DNA of 64,000 nucleotides. Origin: Terfezia claveryi. Taxonomy: Eukaryota > Ascomycota > Pezizomycetes > Pezizales > Pezizaceae. Within the stretch, counting starts at the first letter, position 1; the number at the start of each line of letters is the position of its first letter. This document shows, piece after piece, positions 44,691 through 56,471 of this stretch. The stretch covers positions 1 through 64,000 of the forward strand of contig WHUX01000235.1 in NCBI GenBank assembly GCA_015179025.1, read 5' to 3'. Both the position numbers and the translations under genes were made by a program. Below the pieces are notes generated by a model. That model was given only the letters and a program-made list of their open reading frames with translations. It ran no database searches and was not told the origin of the DNA.

Positions 44691-46550
44691 TTGAAGCAGT
44701 TAACTATGTTACCCGAAGATATTAAGAAATTAGTACAAGACACTCCCAGAAAAACGAGATTTATAGTTCCTAACACGGAAGGGGAAATAAATCTGCCTAT
44801 GGATATAGAAATAGGAGAACCAGGTGGAATAGAAAGCAAACTATATTTTAGTATGGTATTGCTTCTCACCCCTGAAGAATTTTAGAACAGACATCGTCTA
44901 ACGATTGAGGAGATTTTGAAATATACTTGCTCAATGGGACATGCCCAACAGTATCATCCTGATGATACTCAACTTTTAATGGAAGCTATAGTAAAACACT
45001 ATTTATGACTAACACCATACCCATTCAAGAAAAAGGACTTAGAAATGAATATATTTTTAAGTAAAGAATTAAAGAAGCTACTTGTTCCTCTTTTAAGGAA
45101 ACCGAATTGCATAATAAATAACTGGGAAGAAATTATGGCATTTATGATGAGCGGCACTTGTCTAGAAGAATCAGCACATACCATGGAGGATTTTTTCAAT
45201 CCTAGTAGAGAACTTCCAGGAGCGTTCCTGAGAACACCAAAAGATCAATCAAAAGGCAAAGATCGAGCACCTGAGACACTAGAAAGGAGGACTGGGTTAG
45301 CCAAAGAACTAAGCGACAAAAACCAACCACTAGAAGATATACAACTACCGGAAGATAATGACGATCTGGAAACAGGACCAGATCCATAAAAGCAGAAATC
45401 TCAGGGAGGAGGATGAGATCCTGATAATAGCGGAGATGACAGCTCGGACTCTGATAATGTATTATCAGTTGCAAGTCAACCTTTAGTTAGAAAGCCTCAA
45501 CGAGGAAAATCGGTTGAACATCAACAATAAGAATCAACTACAGGAATAGTTACAGCAGGTAACCATAAAGCGACAGATGTTTTAAGAGGAATAAAGATTG
45601 ATCTACCAGAAAAGGTGAAAGGTAAAGATAAAAAATAGCAAGACTCACAATATTTTGACTTTTGGGCTACAGCAATACAACGTTGGTTGGTTCTGAAAAG
45701 GATAGATTTAGAAGGTGCTTTAGCTTTAGAAATTGTTGGATTCAGAATGGAAGGAAGCGCAGTTACTACTTATAATCAATTCATAAGAGAAAAAGGGAAG
45801 GATACGAAATTCTTCAGTTTCATGCTAGTACTAAGAGATTTTCTGATACCCTGTACTAGCAAAGATATTTTATGGAAACGATGGAAGATAGCCACACCAT
45901 ATAAGGACAGACGTTACATAGGGATTAAACAGTTTGCCAATTGGCTCACTAAAATGCAGATCAAATTAATCAATAAGAATGGTAAACAGTTAATATCGCA
46001 GGAAGTAAAAAGAAGAAAGTTTCTTAATCACTTGCCACCATATATATCGGCCACATTAATTCCTTTAATTAAAGAGGAATAGTCATATGATCAGCTCGTA
46101 TATCAAGCGGAGTCACATAAAGCTTCAAAAAAGGATATTGCCCTATCACCAACACCAAATACATCCTGATGACAACACCCTTAGAATGAAAATCGAAATC
46201 ATGGTCCACGTAGGGACCAGAATCAACGACAAAAAACAGGATTTAATCCTAGCAGCAATCCCAGCACCAAACTTAATACAGAAAAATGGAAGAACTCAGA
46301 TTAGGATACTATTACAAAAGGATTAGATCAAAAGACAAAGATGCAATTAATTAGAGGCAAGAAATGTCTATGATATTGGAACCCTAGACACTTTTATAAG
46401 GACTATAGGAAATGAAAAAATAAGGTACCCATGCATACAGCTACACAGGATTTAGCTATGTCGATAGCCATCAAGAACCAAATCAATAAGGATAAAATCA
46501 AGGAATGACCTTTGTTAAGACAGGTACCAGATTTCAGCAAGGTATTCGTT
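44691..46550 (+). pseudogene. gag: gag region of F
   Basis: Single frame, first ATG at 44706 (M-L-P-E-D-I-K-K-L-V). Contains an acidic stretch (about 45345-45460), a capsid-like region (about 45640-46085, with F-A-N-W-L-T-K-M-Q-I), a basic Gln/Asn-rich part, and a zinc knuckle remnant C-L-W-Y-W-N-P-R-H-F-Y-K-D-Y at about 46354-46395, in which two Cys have become Tyr by G-to-A change. Stops at former TGG, CAA, CAG and CGA codons. No stop or frame change separates it from pol, unlike family 1. Confidence 0.8.
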
Positions 46551-47720
46551 AAAGCTAATGAACACCCCGCACTAGCTTTGATTGATCTCTAAACAAAGGG
46601 AGGAGACTTAATTAATTCTCAATTTGTACATCTATACAAAATACCAACCAGAAGTATTAAGAAGAAATCATTAAGCACAGTAATTAAAGGCTCAAAAGGA
46701 ACGATAGATAAAGCCTGTACTATCAAACTTGACTGGATAGGTTATATAGAAGAACGAACGTTCTATGTAGCACATTTAACTAGATAGGACATAATTTTAG
46801 GGGAACCTGCTCTTAGCAAAGTCAAAGCAATAATTCCAGCTCATCAGGAACCAGTTACTATCCAACAAGAAAATATTCTTAGATTCCAGCTAAGTACATG
46901 GAAAGGATCTAGAACCAGGGCGAATGGTATAAGATCAGCATATACTCAGGTCAGCTGCGAATCAGTTACAGATTATAGTGAACCAGATAATTGGGAAATC
47001 ATCAGCGATATGGAACATACCGATTCAGAAAGAGAACTCGTGACAGCTGTTTCTACTATACAGAAGCAATTCAACCCTGTAATGGAGTTTCCTTTATTAT
47101 TTCCTAAAACAATTCCATGGGAATTACTACCACTAAGAAAAATTTATCACTCTATGAAACTAAAACTTGGAGCTACTTGGATACCAAAATGGCGACCCTC
47201 AGGATATCGGTTTAGACAACAAATCTATGACAAATTAATTGAGGAAGAAGCGTCAGGTCGTATATATAGAGTAGAAAATGACACAAATGCTGTAGTCATG
47301 TTCACTATTCCTAAATGAGATAAATCGGAAGAAGCCAGACATGTCAATGACTGTCAAGACTGTAATTTAGCCGTTGAACCAGACTATACCCTACTACCAG
47401 ATATTAATGAAGCTATCGAACTAGTAGCGGAGAATCCCATTTGTACTAAGCTTGACTTAGCCGATAGATTTTTTAATATTAGAAACAATAAGGAATCAGA
47501 ATAACACTCTACTTTTCTATGTCACCTGGGATATTTTAGGAGTAGAGTCATACAATAAGGGGATCGTAATGTACCAGCTACTATGGTTCGCGTTATGTAT
47601 GAAATTTTTAAAGATATGGTCTATAAAGATTTAATCATCTATATTGATGATATTATTATTTTTTCCAAAACATATGAAGAACATGTAAAATTATTGAAGA
47701 AAGTACTTCAACGTTTGCAG
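46551..47720 (+). pseudogene. pol: pol of F: protease and first part of RT
   Basis: Same frame as gag. Protease: A-L-A-L-I-D-L-stop-T-K-G-G-D-L-I-N-S-Q-F (about 46572), where the D-[ST]-G motif is damaged, and D-I-I-L-G-E-P-A-L near 46788. RT: I-Y-H-S-M-K-L, F-T-I-P-K, C-T-K-L-D-L-A-D-R, and catalytic Y-I-D-D-I-I-I-F-S at about 47640-47670. The frame ends at L-Q-R-L-Q where 247 bp have been inserted. Confidence 0.85.
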
Positions 47721-47967
47721 GATCATCAGGAAAAAAAATAGTTTGTCTCCAGTGTCTCTAGAGACAGTAATGCCACTGGAGACAAGGTGTATCTCCCCGA
47801 TTGGCAGAATGTCTCCCAGTGTCTCCAGGAGACACTGGGAGACACTGGGAGACACATAGGAGACACTTAGGAGACACCTAGGAGACATAAAAGACACAAA
47901 AGACACAGGAGACAACCCTGTCTCCTGGAGACACTACCTAGCGTCCCGATGCCACTTTTTTCTTACT
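47721..47967. mobile_element. 247-bp GTCTCC-rich insertion in RT of F
   Basis: Separates L-Q-R-L-Q from D-D-E-K-F-Y-L-K-E-S-K of RT. Removing 247 bp (1 mod 3) restores the frame exactly. GATCATCAG on the left and GATGATGAG on the right may be a 9-bp target duplication with two differences. The insert is full of GTCTCC/GGAGAC in both orientations (for example CAGTGTCTCC, GGAGACACTGG) and has ATCATCAGGAAAAAA against CTTTTTTCTTACTGATGAT at its ends, an imperfect inverted repeat. A MITE-like element or a local palindromic expansion would fit. Confidence 0.7.
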
Positions 47968-48714
47968 GATGATGAGAAATTCTATCTCAAAGAAAGCAAA
48001 TGCCAGTTCTTTACTCTAGGATTGGAAATCTTAGGACACATTTTAATATCAGATGGACTACACATAGATCCTAAAAGGAGGACTACTATATTAATATTTC
48101 CAACTCCTACTCGAAAAAAGGACCTTAGAGGATTCCTTGGAATTGTTAATTATCTTAGCAGATTTATCCCCAGCTTGGCATCGTATGCAAGTACTCTATC
48201 AAAACTGCAAGGAGAAACAAAGAAATAGGAATGGAAAGATACTCATAACACAGCATTTGAAAAACTAAAGGAACTCGTAAATTCCCTATATGTTTTAAAA
48301 CCCTAGAATAATGAGTCTACCAAACTAAAATATTTAGTTTGTGATGCTAGTAATGTAGGACTAGGGTCGTGGATAGGTCAAGGACCACTAATGCATGTTA
48401 GACTATCATGCTTCCACTCAAGAAAATTTAATCCAGTACAACTCAATTTTCCTACCTTCCAGAAGGAATTATTAGCGATTATTGACTCATTAAAATTTTT
48501 GGAAGCACAATTAAGAGGTTACAAGTTCACTATCCTTACCGACCACAAACCATTAGTAACCTTTCATACTCAAATGCTGATAAGGCAAAAATTGAGGCAA
48601 TGGCAAGATTACCTAATGGAATTTGATATAGACATTCAGCATACCGCAGGAAAGGAAAATTTGATAGCAGATGCTCTATCAAGAAAGCATAAATACCCAG
48701 ATACTCCCACCAGC
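47968..48714 (+). pseudogene. pol: pol of F: RT thumb and RNase H
   Basis: RT C-terminal part L-G-H-I-L-I-S-D-G-L, L-R-G-F-L-G-I-V-N-Y; RNase H with V-C-D-A-S-N-V-G-L-G (48338), F-Q-K-E-L-L-A-I-I, T-D-H-K-P-L-V (48540) and A-D-A-L-S-R-K at the end. Two TAG stops. Open from 48391 to 48945. Confidence 0.9.
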
Positions 48715-50124
48715 GAGAACAATTATATTTCCAACTGCATCGATCCTCCTAACCATACCTACAATTGCAATATCTTTACCAACACTTTAAGAACTTCCTA
48801 CTTACCAAAAACCTCCACTCAGAATGAAATGGTTTTTCGCAGAGCTATAAATTTCAAGCATGTCGACTGTGACTTTAACAGATGTCGTGGAAGAGCCGAA
48901 GAGCTTAGACACCATATCTTCTGTCCATACTTTAAAGGTATTTAGGATGAAGAAAGTGAATATGACATGGTCAAGGAAGAAGAGTCCTCAGACGATGAGA
49001 CTCTATCTACTATGCCAGAAGAGGTTTTTACTGAGTATAACTGAGTACCCACTATAAACAAGAACAAACCTTTAACAGTTCTTGGACTAAGATATAGGCT
49101 TCCCTTTTCTGAAAGCGCTCAACAAAATACTCTCGCTCCTGAAGAAGTGAAAGAAATTGCTATCGACCTAGCTCTTAGCAATTAGCAACAACATAAGAGG
49201 ATGTACTGGTCCTTTTGTCGAGATTTTTACTATCCTACTCATGGCAGCTCCCATGTCATGAACAACTGCATGTTCACCGTCGAAACATGTGCAATCTGTA
49301 ACCACCACTGACATGGCAGTATGAACTGTAACCTGTGAGCCTCAGTTCTTAAGAAGGAGAAGGAATTCCATGAGAGTCGTATTGAGCACCTCTCAGCCAC
49401 AAATGACTCTTATAAGGAACTAGCACCAGTACAATAGGCACCGGCATATCCAGTTCCACAACCTCTCAGCCGCAACAAAGCTATCCATGAAATTAGAGAA
49501 TGGGCAAAAGGGTGGAACGCTGATAAGCTAGCAGGCTCAAATCTCCAACATAACTTTCAGTTCAGTAACCCTATCGAACAGATGACCACCCGTCAAATAG
49601 AACAGAAGATCAAAGATACTCCTATTGCCCCTCAACAATCATGGAATGCACCTCAACAACTGGCTGCAAGTGCTAGCAGTAGTAAGGCAACTCCAATCAA
49701 CACTGCCACTGTTACTACTCGTTCTCAAAAGTGAGTAGCCATTAACGAAGACCCAGAACCCTCTTTCATTCAAGGTATTAAGACCTCCAGATAGCATTGT
49801 GATTTCTGTAAGTTCTTAGGATATAATGCTTCTACATGTAAAGAGAAGAAACCTACTATCAATGACTTCAATCAAAGGATCGAACTGACCCTCGACAGGC
49901 TTATTGCAGAGAAATACATCAGTAATGGATAGGAAGATGATAAGGAGTATTTTATTACCCTTTGGCTAGATTAAGGTACAGGAATGAAAGCTGCATACCA
50001 GACGTATATGAGAGTATGTCCTATCTGGAAGAACTATTATGATACCTTTGTCAGACGCAAGGATCATAGGTTGAGAGATGGATTTTTGTATATCAACAAC
50101 TGACAAGGACAATGGAGATTAGTC
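48715..50124 (+). pseudogene. pol of F: long Cys/His-rich region between RNase H and integrase
   Basis: About 470 codons in the same frame as RNase H and integrase, so part of the polyprotein. Motifs: C-D-F-N-R-C-R-G-R-A-E-E-L-R-H-H-I-F-C (48870-48927), an acidic stretch (E-E-E-S-S-D-D-E-T), H-G-S-S-H-V-M-N-N-C ... C-A-I-C-N-H-H (49240-49310), and C-D-F-C-K-F-L-G-Y-N-A-S-T-C (49799-49840), a CX2CX4HX4C knuckle in which His has become Tyr. Nothing like it is in the family 1 elements here. Role unknown; nucleic-acid binding is a guess from the knuckle. Confidence 0.7.
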
Positions 50125-51020
50125 TTGCCCTCTACCTTTAATATTGAAGGTAAGAACTATCTCGAATTTGTTATTAAAGATGCACATGAAGCAACGGCTC
50201 ATAGTGGCATTGAAAAAACAATAAAATATCTTACTGACCGATATGATCACCAGTCCTTTGCAGAACCAACTAAGGACTATATCAGAAGTTGTGATACTTG
50301 TCAATGGACAAAGTATTCTAACAAGGCGCCACTTGGACTCGTAACCCCATTACATGTACTAAGGAGGCCATGGACAGACATATCGATGGATTTTCTTAAG
50401 TTAGCACCTGTCTTTACTAAGTATTCAATTTAGTATCCGAATATTCCTGTTAAAGAAGATCATGTTGTTTGTATTTTACGACTTTGGACGATTGTCAATA
50501 GACAATCAGGATTTAAGTTTCTTATTCCTATCTCAGATAATTTCATAGTAGAACAATGTACTGCTATCTTTGATACTCATGTAGTCCCAACTATAGGATA
50601 CCCTTTTTGTATTGTTTTTGATCAAGACACTCTTTTTATGTTATCGCATTTTCAAGATTGGGCTAGGAATAAAGGAATCAAGTTAGAACCGTCTACTGCA
50701 TATCACCTATATGCAGATGGACAATCGGAAATTGTGAACAAAGAAATCCTGCAAGTAGCAAGAGCCTGTAAAATCAAAGGATTTGATTGGCTACAGAAAC
50801 TACCAGAGATACAGTTGAAACTCAACTCTAAATATAACTCCACTAGATGGAATAGCCACTATTATACACTATTTGGATTTAATGCACATCTTGGTGTATC
50901 GATAGTTCCATACCCCATTAATGCATATGTACCGGTAAACGAACATCATGAAGTAACATCTAAAAACCTTTATGACGCCAAGAAGACTCAAGTATCTCAA
51001 GCGAACAAATGACTACCCAA
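50125..51020 (+). pseudogene. pol: pol of F: integrase
   Basis: Zinc domain H-E-A-T-A-H-S-G ... C-D-T-C-Q-W (50189-50306), catalytic D in W-T-D-I-S-M-D-F, second D in V-F-D-Q-D-T-L-F (50620), E in D-G-Q-S-E-I-V-N-K-E (50720). Stops at 50431-50433 and 51010-51012. Same frame as RNase H. Confidence 0.9.
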
Positions 51021-51624
51021 TACAACCAAATTTTCAGTCAGACAACAAGTCATACTTTCCTTAGAAAATATCAACATATCGAATGTCTCACCTAAACTCA
51101 AACCAAGATGGCTAGGCCCATTTCCTATTATTTCTAGTAATTGGAAACACAACAACTATAGCCCAGACTTGTCCAGCCAACTTGACCTGCACCTCATATA
51201 TAATACTTTTCACATTAGCAAACTCAAACCATATTATAAAAACGATTCTACACAGTTCCCTCAAAGACAAATTCAAGAACCGGGACCAATTCAAGATGAT
51301 CGTTATGAAGTTGAAAAGGTATTAGAATTTAGAACAGCTTCACGAACTGGAGAAAGACAGTATAAGGTCAGATGGCTAGGATACTCTCCTAAACATGATT
51401 CCTGAGTAAATGCCAAGGATATCACTACCGAAATTCTTCAAGAATTCTGGACGACTGGAAGTTTGGAAATAACATTTAAGAGATGACAAATAACTCGAGG
51501 AAAACAAGGACCATGAACCAGAGATACAACCAGAGCTCTCATTCAACAAGAACGAGATCGAATTATGAGTCAAGAAACTACTAAGAATATTCATGTTAAT
51601 GCAAATGTATTAACAATGCATTAA
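51021..51624 (+). pseudogene. pol: pol of F: integrase C-terminus and chromodomain
   Basis: W-L-G-P-F-P-I-I and T-F-H-I-S-K-L-K-P-Y-Y lead to a chromodomain at about 51295-51450: D-D-R-Y-E-V-E-K-V-L-E-F-R, Y-K-V-R-W-L-G-Y, with the following W codon now TGA. The polyprotein ends at TAA 51622-51624. Confidence 0.9.
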
Positions 51625-51687
51625 ATCTTAGGATGTATGGAAATCAATTTAGCAGAACAAGAGAAGTAAGGATAGGAAATTCTTCTA

Positions 51688-51697
51688 TGTGGGGAAG
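51688..51697 (+). promoter_or_regulatory. Polypurine tract of F
   Basis: GTGGGGAAG next to the 3' LTR. Confidence 0.65.
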
Positions 51698-52370
51698 TAT
51701 AATAGAGAACATTTCATTGCGTATATTATTACTTATATACTTTTGTATTTCCTATATTACTATTATGTTATGTAACTAAGCCTCTCGATCGAAGGACTAG
51801 CCTTCTACCATTTCCTACTACTTTATAAGCATCCATAGCATGCGGAATTTGCCATGGGAAATTCCATGGAACTTGCCATACGAGCACACCCTCAGTATGG
51901 CCGCATGACCTTTGTTTTGAACGTGTGAGTCACTACTATAGCCACATAACCTTTGTTCTGGCCGTGTAACTCATTACTATAGCCACATGACCTCTTTTAT
52001 ACAGCGCACTACCTTCTGGTGTACCACCCTTTATTGTATTTAATTCCTTAGTCATCAGATCTCAGAGAAGTATAAATAGGCGCTGGATTACCTCTAGAAT
52101 CCAGCAAGCAGACAGAGAATAAGAAAGCACACAGCAGCAAGCACGCCTATATACCGATCAGATCAAGATCATATAGCTTAGATAGCACAAATCATATAAG
52201 ATAGATTACACCAGTTAATTACTGTTCCCTTTAGGAACATCCCACATAGTAATCTCCCTACCCTTCTGAGGTCTTACCTCAGCAGAACCAAAATACACAA
52301 ACATCTGTGCCTATAGATATAAATTGTATAAACGGTACCGAATGAATACTGCCTAGTAGTATTCATTCCA
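51698..52370 (+). repeat. 3' LTR of F
   Basis: 673 bp, TATAATAG...ATTCCA, TATA box at 52071-52078. Followed by the TCATC duplication. Confidence 0.95.
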
Positions 52371-54054
52371 TCATCTTACCTCAAGGAGATACTAGTTAGC
52401 TAGTGGGCGAAAGAATCAGGACATTTCAACCCTATTTGGCAAGGTAATTATATAATCTGTACCTTACAATAATTATATAGACAAGCTAACATTATACATA
52501 GGGAACACCTCCTGCTGCACAATCCCAATTGCATTTTAGTAATGATGCCTTTAAATATGAACTTATAAAAACTATAATAGCCACCAACTTACCTTTCCGA
52601 ACTATCTAATATCTGCAGTTCCAGATTCTCCTGAAATTGCTTAGATCTGGAATTGATATCCCCTCTTCTACAATACTTTACTGAAGTATACATAGTTATG
52701 CAGCTGAAGTTCAAGTGAAAGTTGAAAAAAGTCTCCTGAGAGATACTTTCCTACATCTAGCTACAGACTGTTGGACTTCTCACAACCACTTAGTATTCAT
52801 AAGTAAAAGAATCCATTATATTGAGTAGGACAAGTAGCTATACCAACATACGATCAGATTCCAGTACCTAGGTAGGGAAGCTTATAGTGCTATCTACTTG
52901 GGTAACAATCTAAGTAAATCAATTCGAGAATATGGGATCATGAACCGAGTCTTGGCTGTTGTTTCAAATAATACCAGTGTGAATACAGCTTTGGCTAGAC
53001 ATTTACAAGCTAATATTTTTGGTACTAAATGGGACCCCCTGCAATATTGACTTCCCTGCCTAGCATATGTGATTACTTTAGTTAGCAACGAGTTTATAAA
53101 AGTATATAAGTCTAGCTCAGATAATGAAGATTCAAGCTCGTCTACCCCTCCGATCAAGTCTTCAATAAGAGCAGTACAAAACTATATACCAGGTACATTT
53201 GCACGCTCTATTGGCAAAGGAAGTCATTTTCCATGCTACTCAATAAATAAAGATGGATCATGAAAGGCAAACATATCATACAATAGCAGACATATTACAG
53301 AATTACAGATATGTCACAGAAGGCTTATATGCATTATGGGATGCTATTGCTAATATTTATGTAGGTTTGAGAGCTCTGTAAGGCTATTGTTGCCAGCCTA
53401 CAATGCCTGACACAATTCAAGGAACTCCAAACTGATAATTGAGTACCTATGGGTCTCATTCAGGATATCAAAACTCATTGGAACTCAATGTTTGAAATGC
53501 TTACATAAGCATTGAGGCTTCAGTACTACATTGAGTAATGGATTACTCTAGCTACAACAGAACAGAAGTACATGGAGTTGTAGTTGAGTCAAGAAGAGTG
53601 GACCTAAGTTTAGAAGGCTACTATTTTCCTCAAACCTTTGTCTGATTACACTCATACTATCTCTAAATGTTGGCATATAACCATACACAATATATTCTTC
53701 ATCTACAATGACATCTTTGACTATATAGAAAAGCAGCGCAAATATATACACAAAGTTCCTGGGAATCCTAACTGGGCTACTGGGTTTCTCTTCACGACGA
53801 AATTATATAAGCAGATATTCCAGAAGTATTATTTTAGAACTAAAAAACAATCTCTTATTTACAATCTTGCCACCATCCTTGATTTGTCTAAGAAATTATC
53901 CTTGTATATGGACTAGGGAAATCTCATAGTTTAAAATCCAAGTAGAATACAGTAGTATAGTAACTCTATTGCATACGTGAAGTATTACAAGTATATTTGA
54001 ATTCTATCTGACTCTCTCTCTTTTGCCTAATGTGTTTTCGATCTTTTTTGTAAT

Positions 54055-54127
54055 ATGAGATTTTCCATGATACCAGATTTTCCATAACATGAGATTTTCC
54101 ATGACACAAGATTTTCCATAACACAAG
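54055..54127 (+). repeat. ~19-bp array in the hAT gene
   Basis: Four to five copies of GAGATTTTCCATGACACAA. It lies between two conserved hAT blocks, in a stretch (about 53990-54190) that looks like added sequence. Confidence 0.75.
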
Positions 54128-55065
54128 ACGCTCGGTGACATACAGAAAAATAATTGTTATAAAACTCCATGCTCTGAGTTCCATTCGAAGATTATTTTAA
54201 TCATAATTATACCAAATATATGCCAGAACCCTAAGTTCATAATATACAAGTCGATGATGCAAAACAATCCTATATCATGCATTGACTACAAGAGCATACA
54301 ACACTATAATAAGAGGATATACTAGAGATCAAATGATACCTATTTATTCTAGTAATAATACTAAATGGTAAATGCCCTCTCTCTTAGTGGAAAGTCCATG
54401 CTAGTGAATTTCTATTGCTGGTATGAATGGCAAGGGACATATTGAGTATTCCACTGACATCTGAACCAGTCGAGCGAATATTCAGTAGTACTAGAGATAT
54501 TTTGCCTTACAAATAGAATAGAATGCGTTATGAGATAATAATTATACTGATGCTAACCAAATCCTAGACAACCATACATATGAAATATGGAACCCTAGAG
54601 GGACAAATTATAATAGCACATATGGTAGAAGGGATAGCCGACCTAGATGAAGGTGAGATAATGCTGGAAAAAGAGGCTCTCAGTTATAATACAGACTTCC
54701 TCTGCTATATTGTACCCTAATCCCTAGATCTGGTAAAGAGAATAATAGACTTGGATTCAGATGCAGATTATGATATGGATGCAGGTAGGAGTGATCTAAT
54801 AGAGGATTACCTAGAAAATGACCTAGCAGACATAATATTGGATAATACAAGCCTATCGTATAGTCTTATAGAACATTTTATACCAGCCTTGTCAAACTCA
54901 TTCCATCAAACTCTATTGTACGAGCAAGAAGCAACACTATCCCCCTCAACACTACATCAGAGCGTGAAGCGCTATGCATTACTATCCGTAAGTCTGACAC
55001 TATCAATAGCAACTAGGTTTCGGAATAAACTACAACCTACTCAGCATAGGAACTATAAAGTCTGA

Positions 55066-55440
55066 GTAAGTAGTATATGTTATGTGAGGTTTGAAGATAT
55101 GTAGAGTGTGCAAGAGGGTAATTATTACTGCCGGCTCAGTAATCAGGAGTGTTTAAGGATATTGCAGTTTAAGTATTAGTGTTTGATAGAAAATGTTTCT
55201 CTTGTATGTTGGGAATATTTTCAAATTCAGGTTTTTTTTTTTAGGTAGTGTTAGTTTTGATTTTGTGTTTTGTTAGGGAATTGGCATTCAGGCATATTTT
55301 TCTATAAGAGAAAATATTTCTTTTGTGTCGTGGAATTGTCTTTTAAGTTAGGTTTGCTTGGTTTTATATAAAATATATTAGGATCGAATTTTTGCAGTGT
55401 TATTTTACAATTCTCCAACTCAGCTATATGCTGCCAGTAT
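55066..55440. other. Unassigned DNA after the hAT gene
   Basis: AT-rich, no frame; probably the 3' untranslated and terminal part of the hAT element. No terminal inverted repeat found. Confidence 0.35.
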
Positions 55441-55640
55441 ATGAGTTCTCATATATACTGTATATAATTTGGGTCAAATTTAACTTAGCACACTATCACT
55501 GTTATGAATTTCTTGCACGTCATGGATTGCCTCCATTGTTATGGATTACTTGTACTGTCATGAAATTGTCGCTATTTCTCATGGTCCTGTAGTTGTCATA
55601 GAATCAACTCAAGTTGTCATGGAATTGTTTAAAGCTAACT
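55441..55640 (+). repeat. H3R fragment
   Basis: Matches 1415-1660 and 33627-33910 (GAGTTCTCATA(C/T)ATACTGTATATAATT...TTTAAAGCTAACTCT). It contains only the 5' minisatellite region, no gene. Confidence 0.85.
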
Positions 55641-55749
55641 CTGGGAAATTTCTCTGCTAAGAGAACAATTTGGTGATGATAGAAACAAAGAATACAGGGA
55701 AACATCAGTCAGTAATTCTTAGTAAGGATTCGGTTGATCACCGCATACT

Positions 55750-56471
55750 TGTAAGAATGGCCCTGGGGATAAGGCAACCAAGGGGTACGCCGGGGCAAGG
55801 GCAAGGCTAGGGTAACACACACGTAGGAACACTACATGTGTGACTAAGGGAAAGGCTAGGACGAGAGCAAGGGCGAGGGCGAGAGAGGCACACGGAAGTA
55901 GTAGGAGGTAGCAGGGCTGCAGAGACAAGGCAAGGCGAAGCAAGGACAGGAGGTTCGCAAGGTAGGCAGAAGGGCTGCAGAATTAAGGCGAGATAAGGAA
56001 GTGAATAAAGGAGATGCACCGATGTGGAGAGAAGCAAGGCCCTGTATTAGATGTACAAGGCATTAGATAGGGATCCAACGACAGTACGAGGGACAGAGGC
56101 TATATATACATAATTCCGGGCCAGGGCAATAAAAGCAATAAGCTTCCCAAGATCCCTTATCTCGGAAGCCAAGCAAGGTAACGATAACCTATCACCTGCA
56201 ATCACACGTGATGATAAAGGCAACAATGTCGATAACCCATCACCTATATCGCAGGTGATGCCGAGGGCAACAATAACAATAACCCATCACCTACGTCACA
56301 GGTAATGCCGAGGGCAACAATAACAATAACCCATCAACGACACACGAACAAGCCTGTTCGAGTGTCAAAACAGCATGACATACGAACAAGCCTGTTCGAG
56401 TGTCAAAATAGCATGACACCCGAACAAGCCTGTTCGAGTGTCAAATCAAGACTAAGGATACGGTTGTGACA
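55750..56471 (-). repeat. 3' LTR of C
   Basis: 722 bp, reading TGTCACAACCG from 56471 leftward. Three 28-bp GACAC(T/C)CGAACA palindromes (56339-56443) and three CATCACCTG...CAGGTGATG palindromes (about 56188-56320), more than in A. Confidence 0.85.

Larger units (their letters stand above)
43151..52370 (+). mobile_element. Family 2 Ty3/gypsy chromodomain element F, full length
   Basis: 9220 bp. LTRs of exactly 673 bp at both ends; target duplication TCATC on both sides. One frame from gag to pol (frame 3 from 44691 to about 47720, then frame 1 after a 247-bp insertion), with gag, protease, RT, RNase H, a long Cys/His-rich region, integrase and chromodomain. Broken only by stops and by that insertion. 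It sits in the BED finger of the hAT gene. Confidence 0.95.
43012..55065 (+). pseudogene. hAT family transposase gene, split by element F
   Basis: ATG at 43012 opens M-A-A-H-W-A-H-F-E and a BED-type zinc finger (W-x-H-F ... G-T-I-H-M-R-A-H-L) ending at 43150. F follows (43151-52370). The gene resumes at 52371 and shows hAT features: L-A-T-D-C-W-T-S-H near 52755, S-N-N-T-S-V-N-T-A-L near 52965, and the dimerisation motif T-S-E-P-V-E-R-I-F-S-S-T near 54460. The frame then runs on for about 180 codons with an acidic stretch (D-S-D-A-D-Y-D-M-D-A) to the TGA at 55063-55065. Without F it is about 2.8 kb. Stops throughout; 54055-54127 holds an inserted tandem repeat. Confidence 0.8.

Noticed and set aside
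55715..55750. CGGTTGATCA next to the C LTR as a remnant of a gag leader, meaning tandem elements
   Set aside because: The resemblance to the reversed leader of D (TGATCAACCGG) is only about ten bases; too short to claim.
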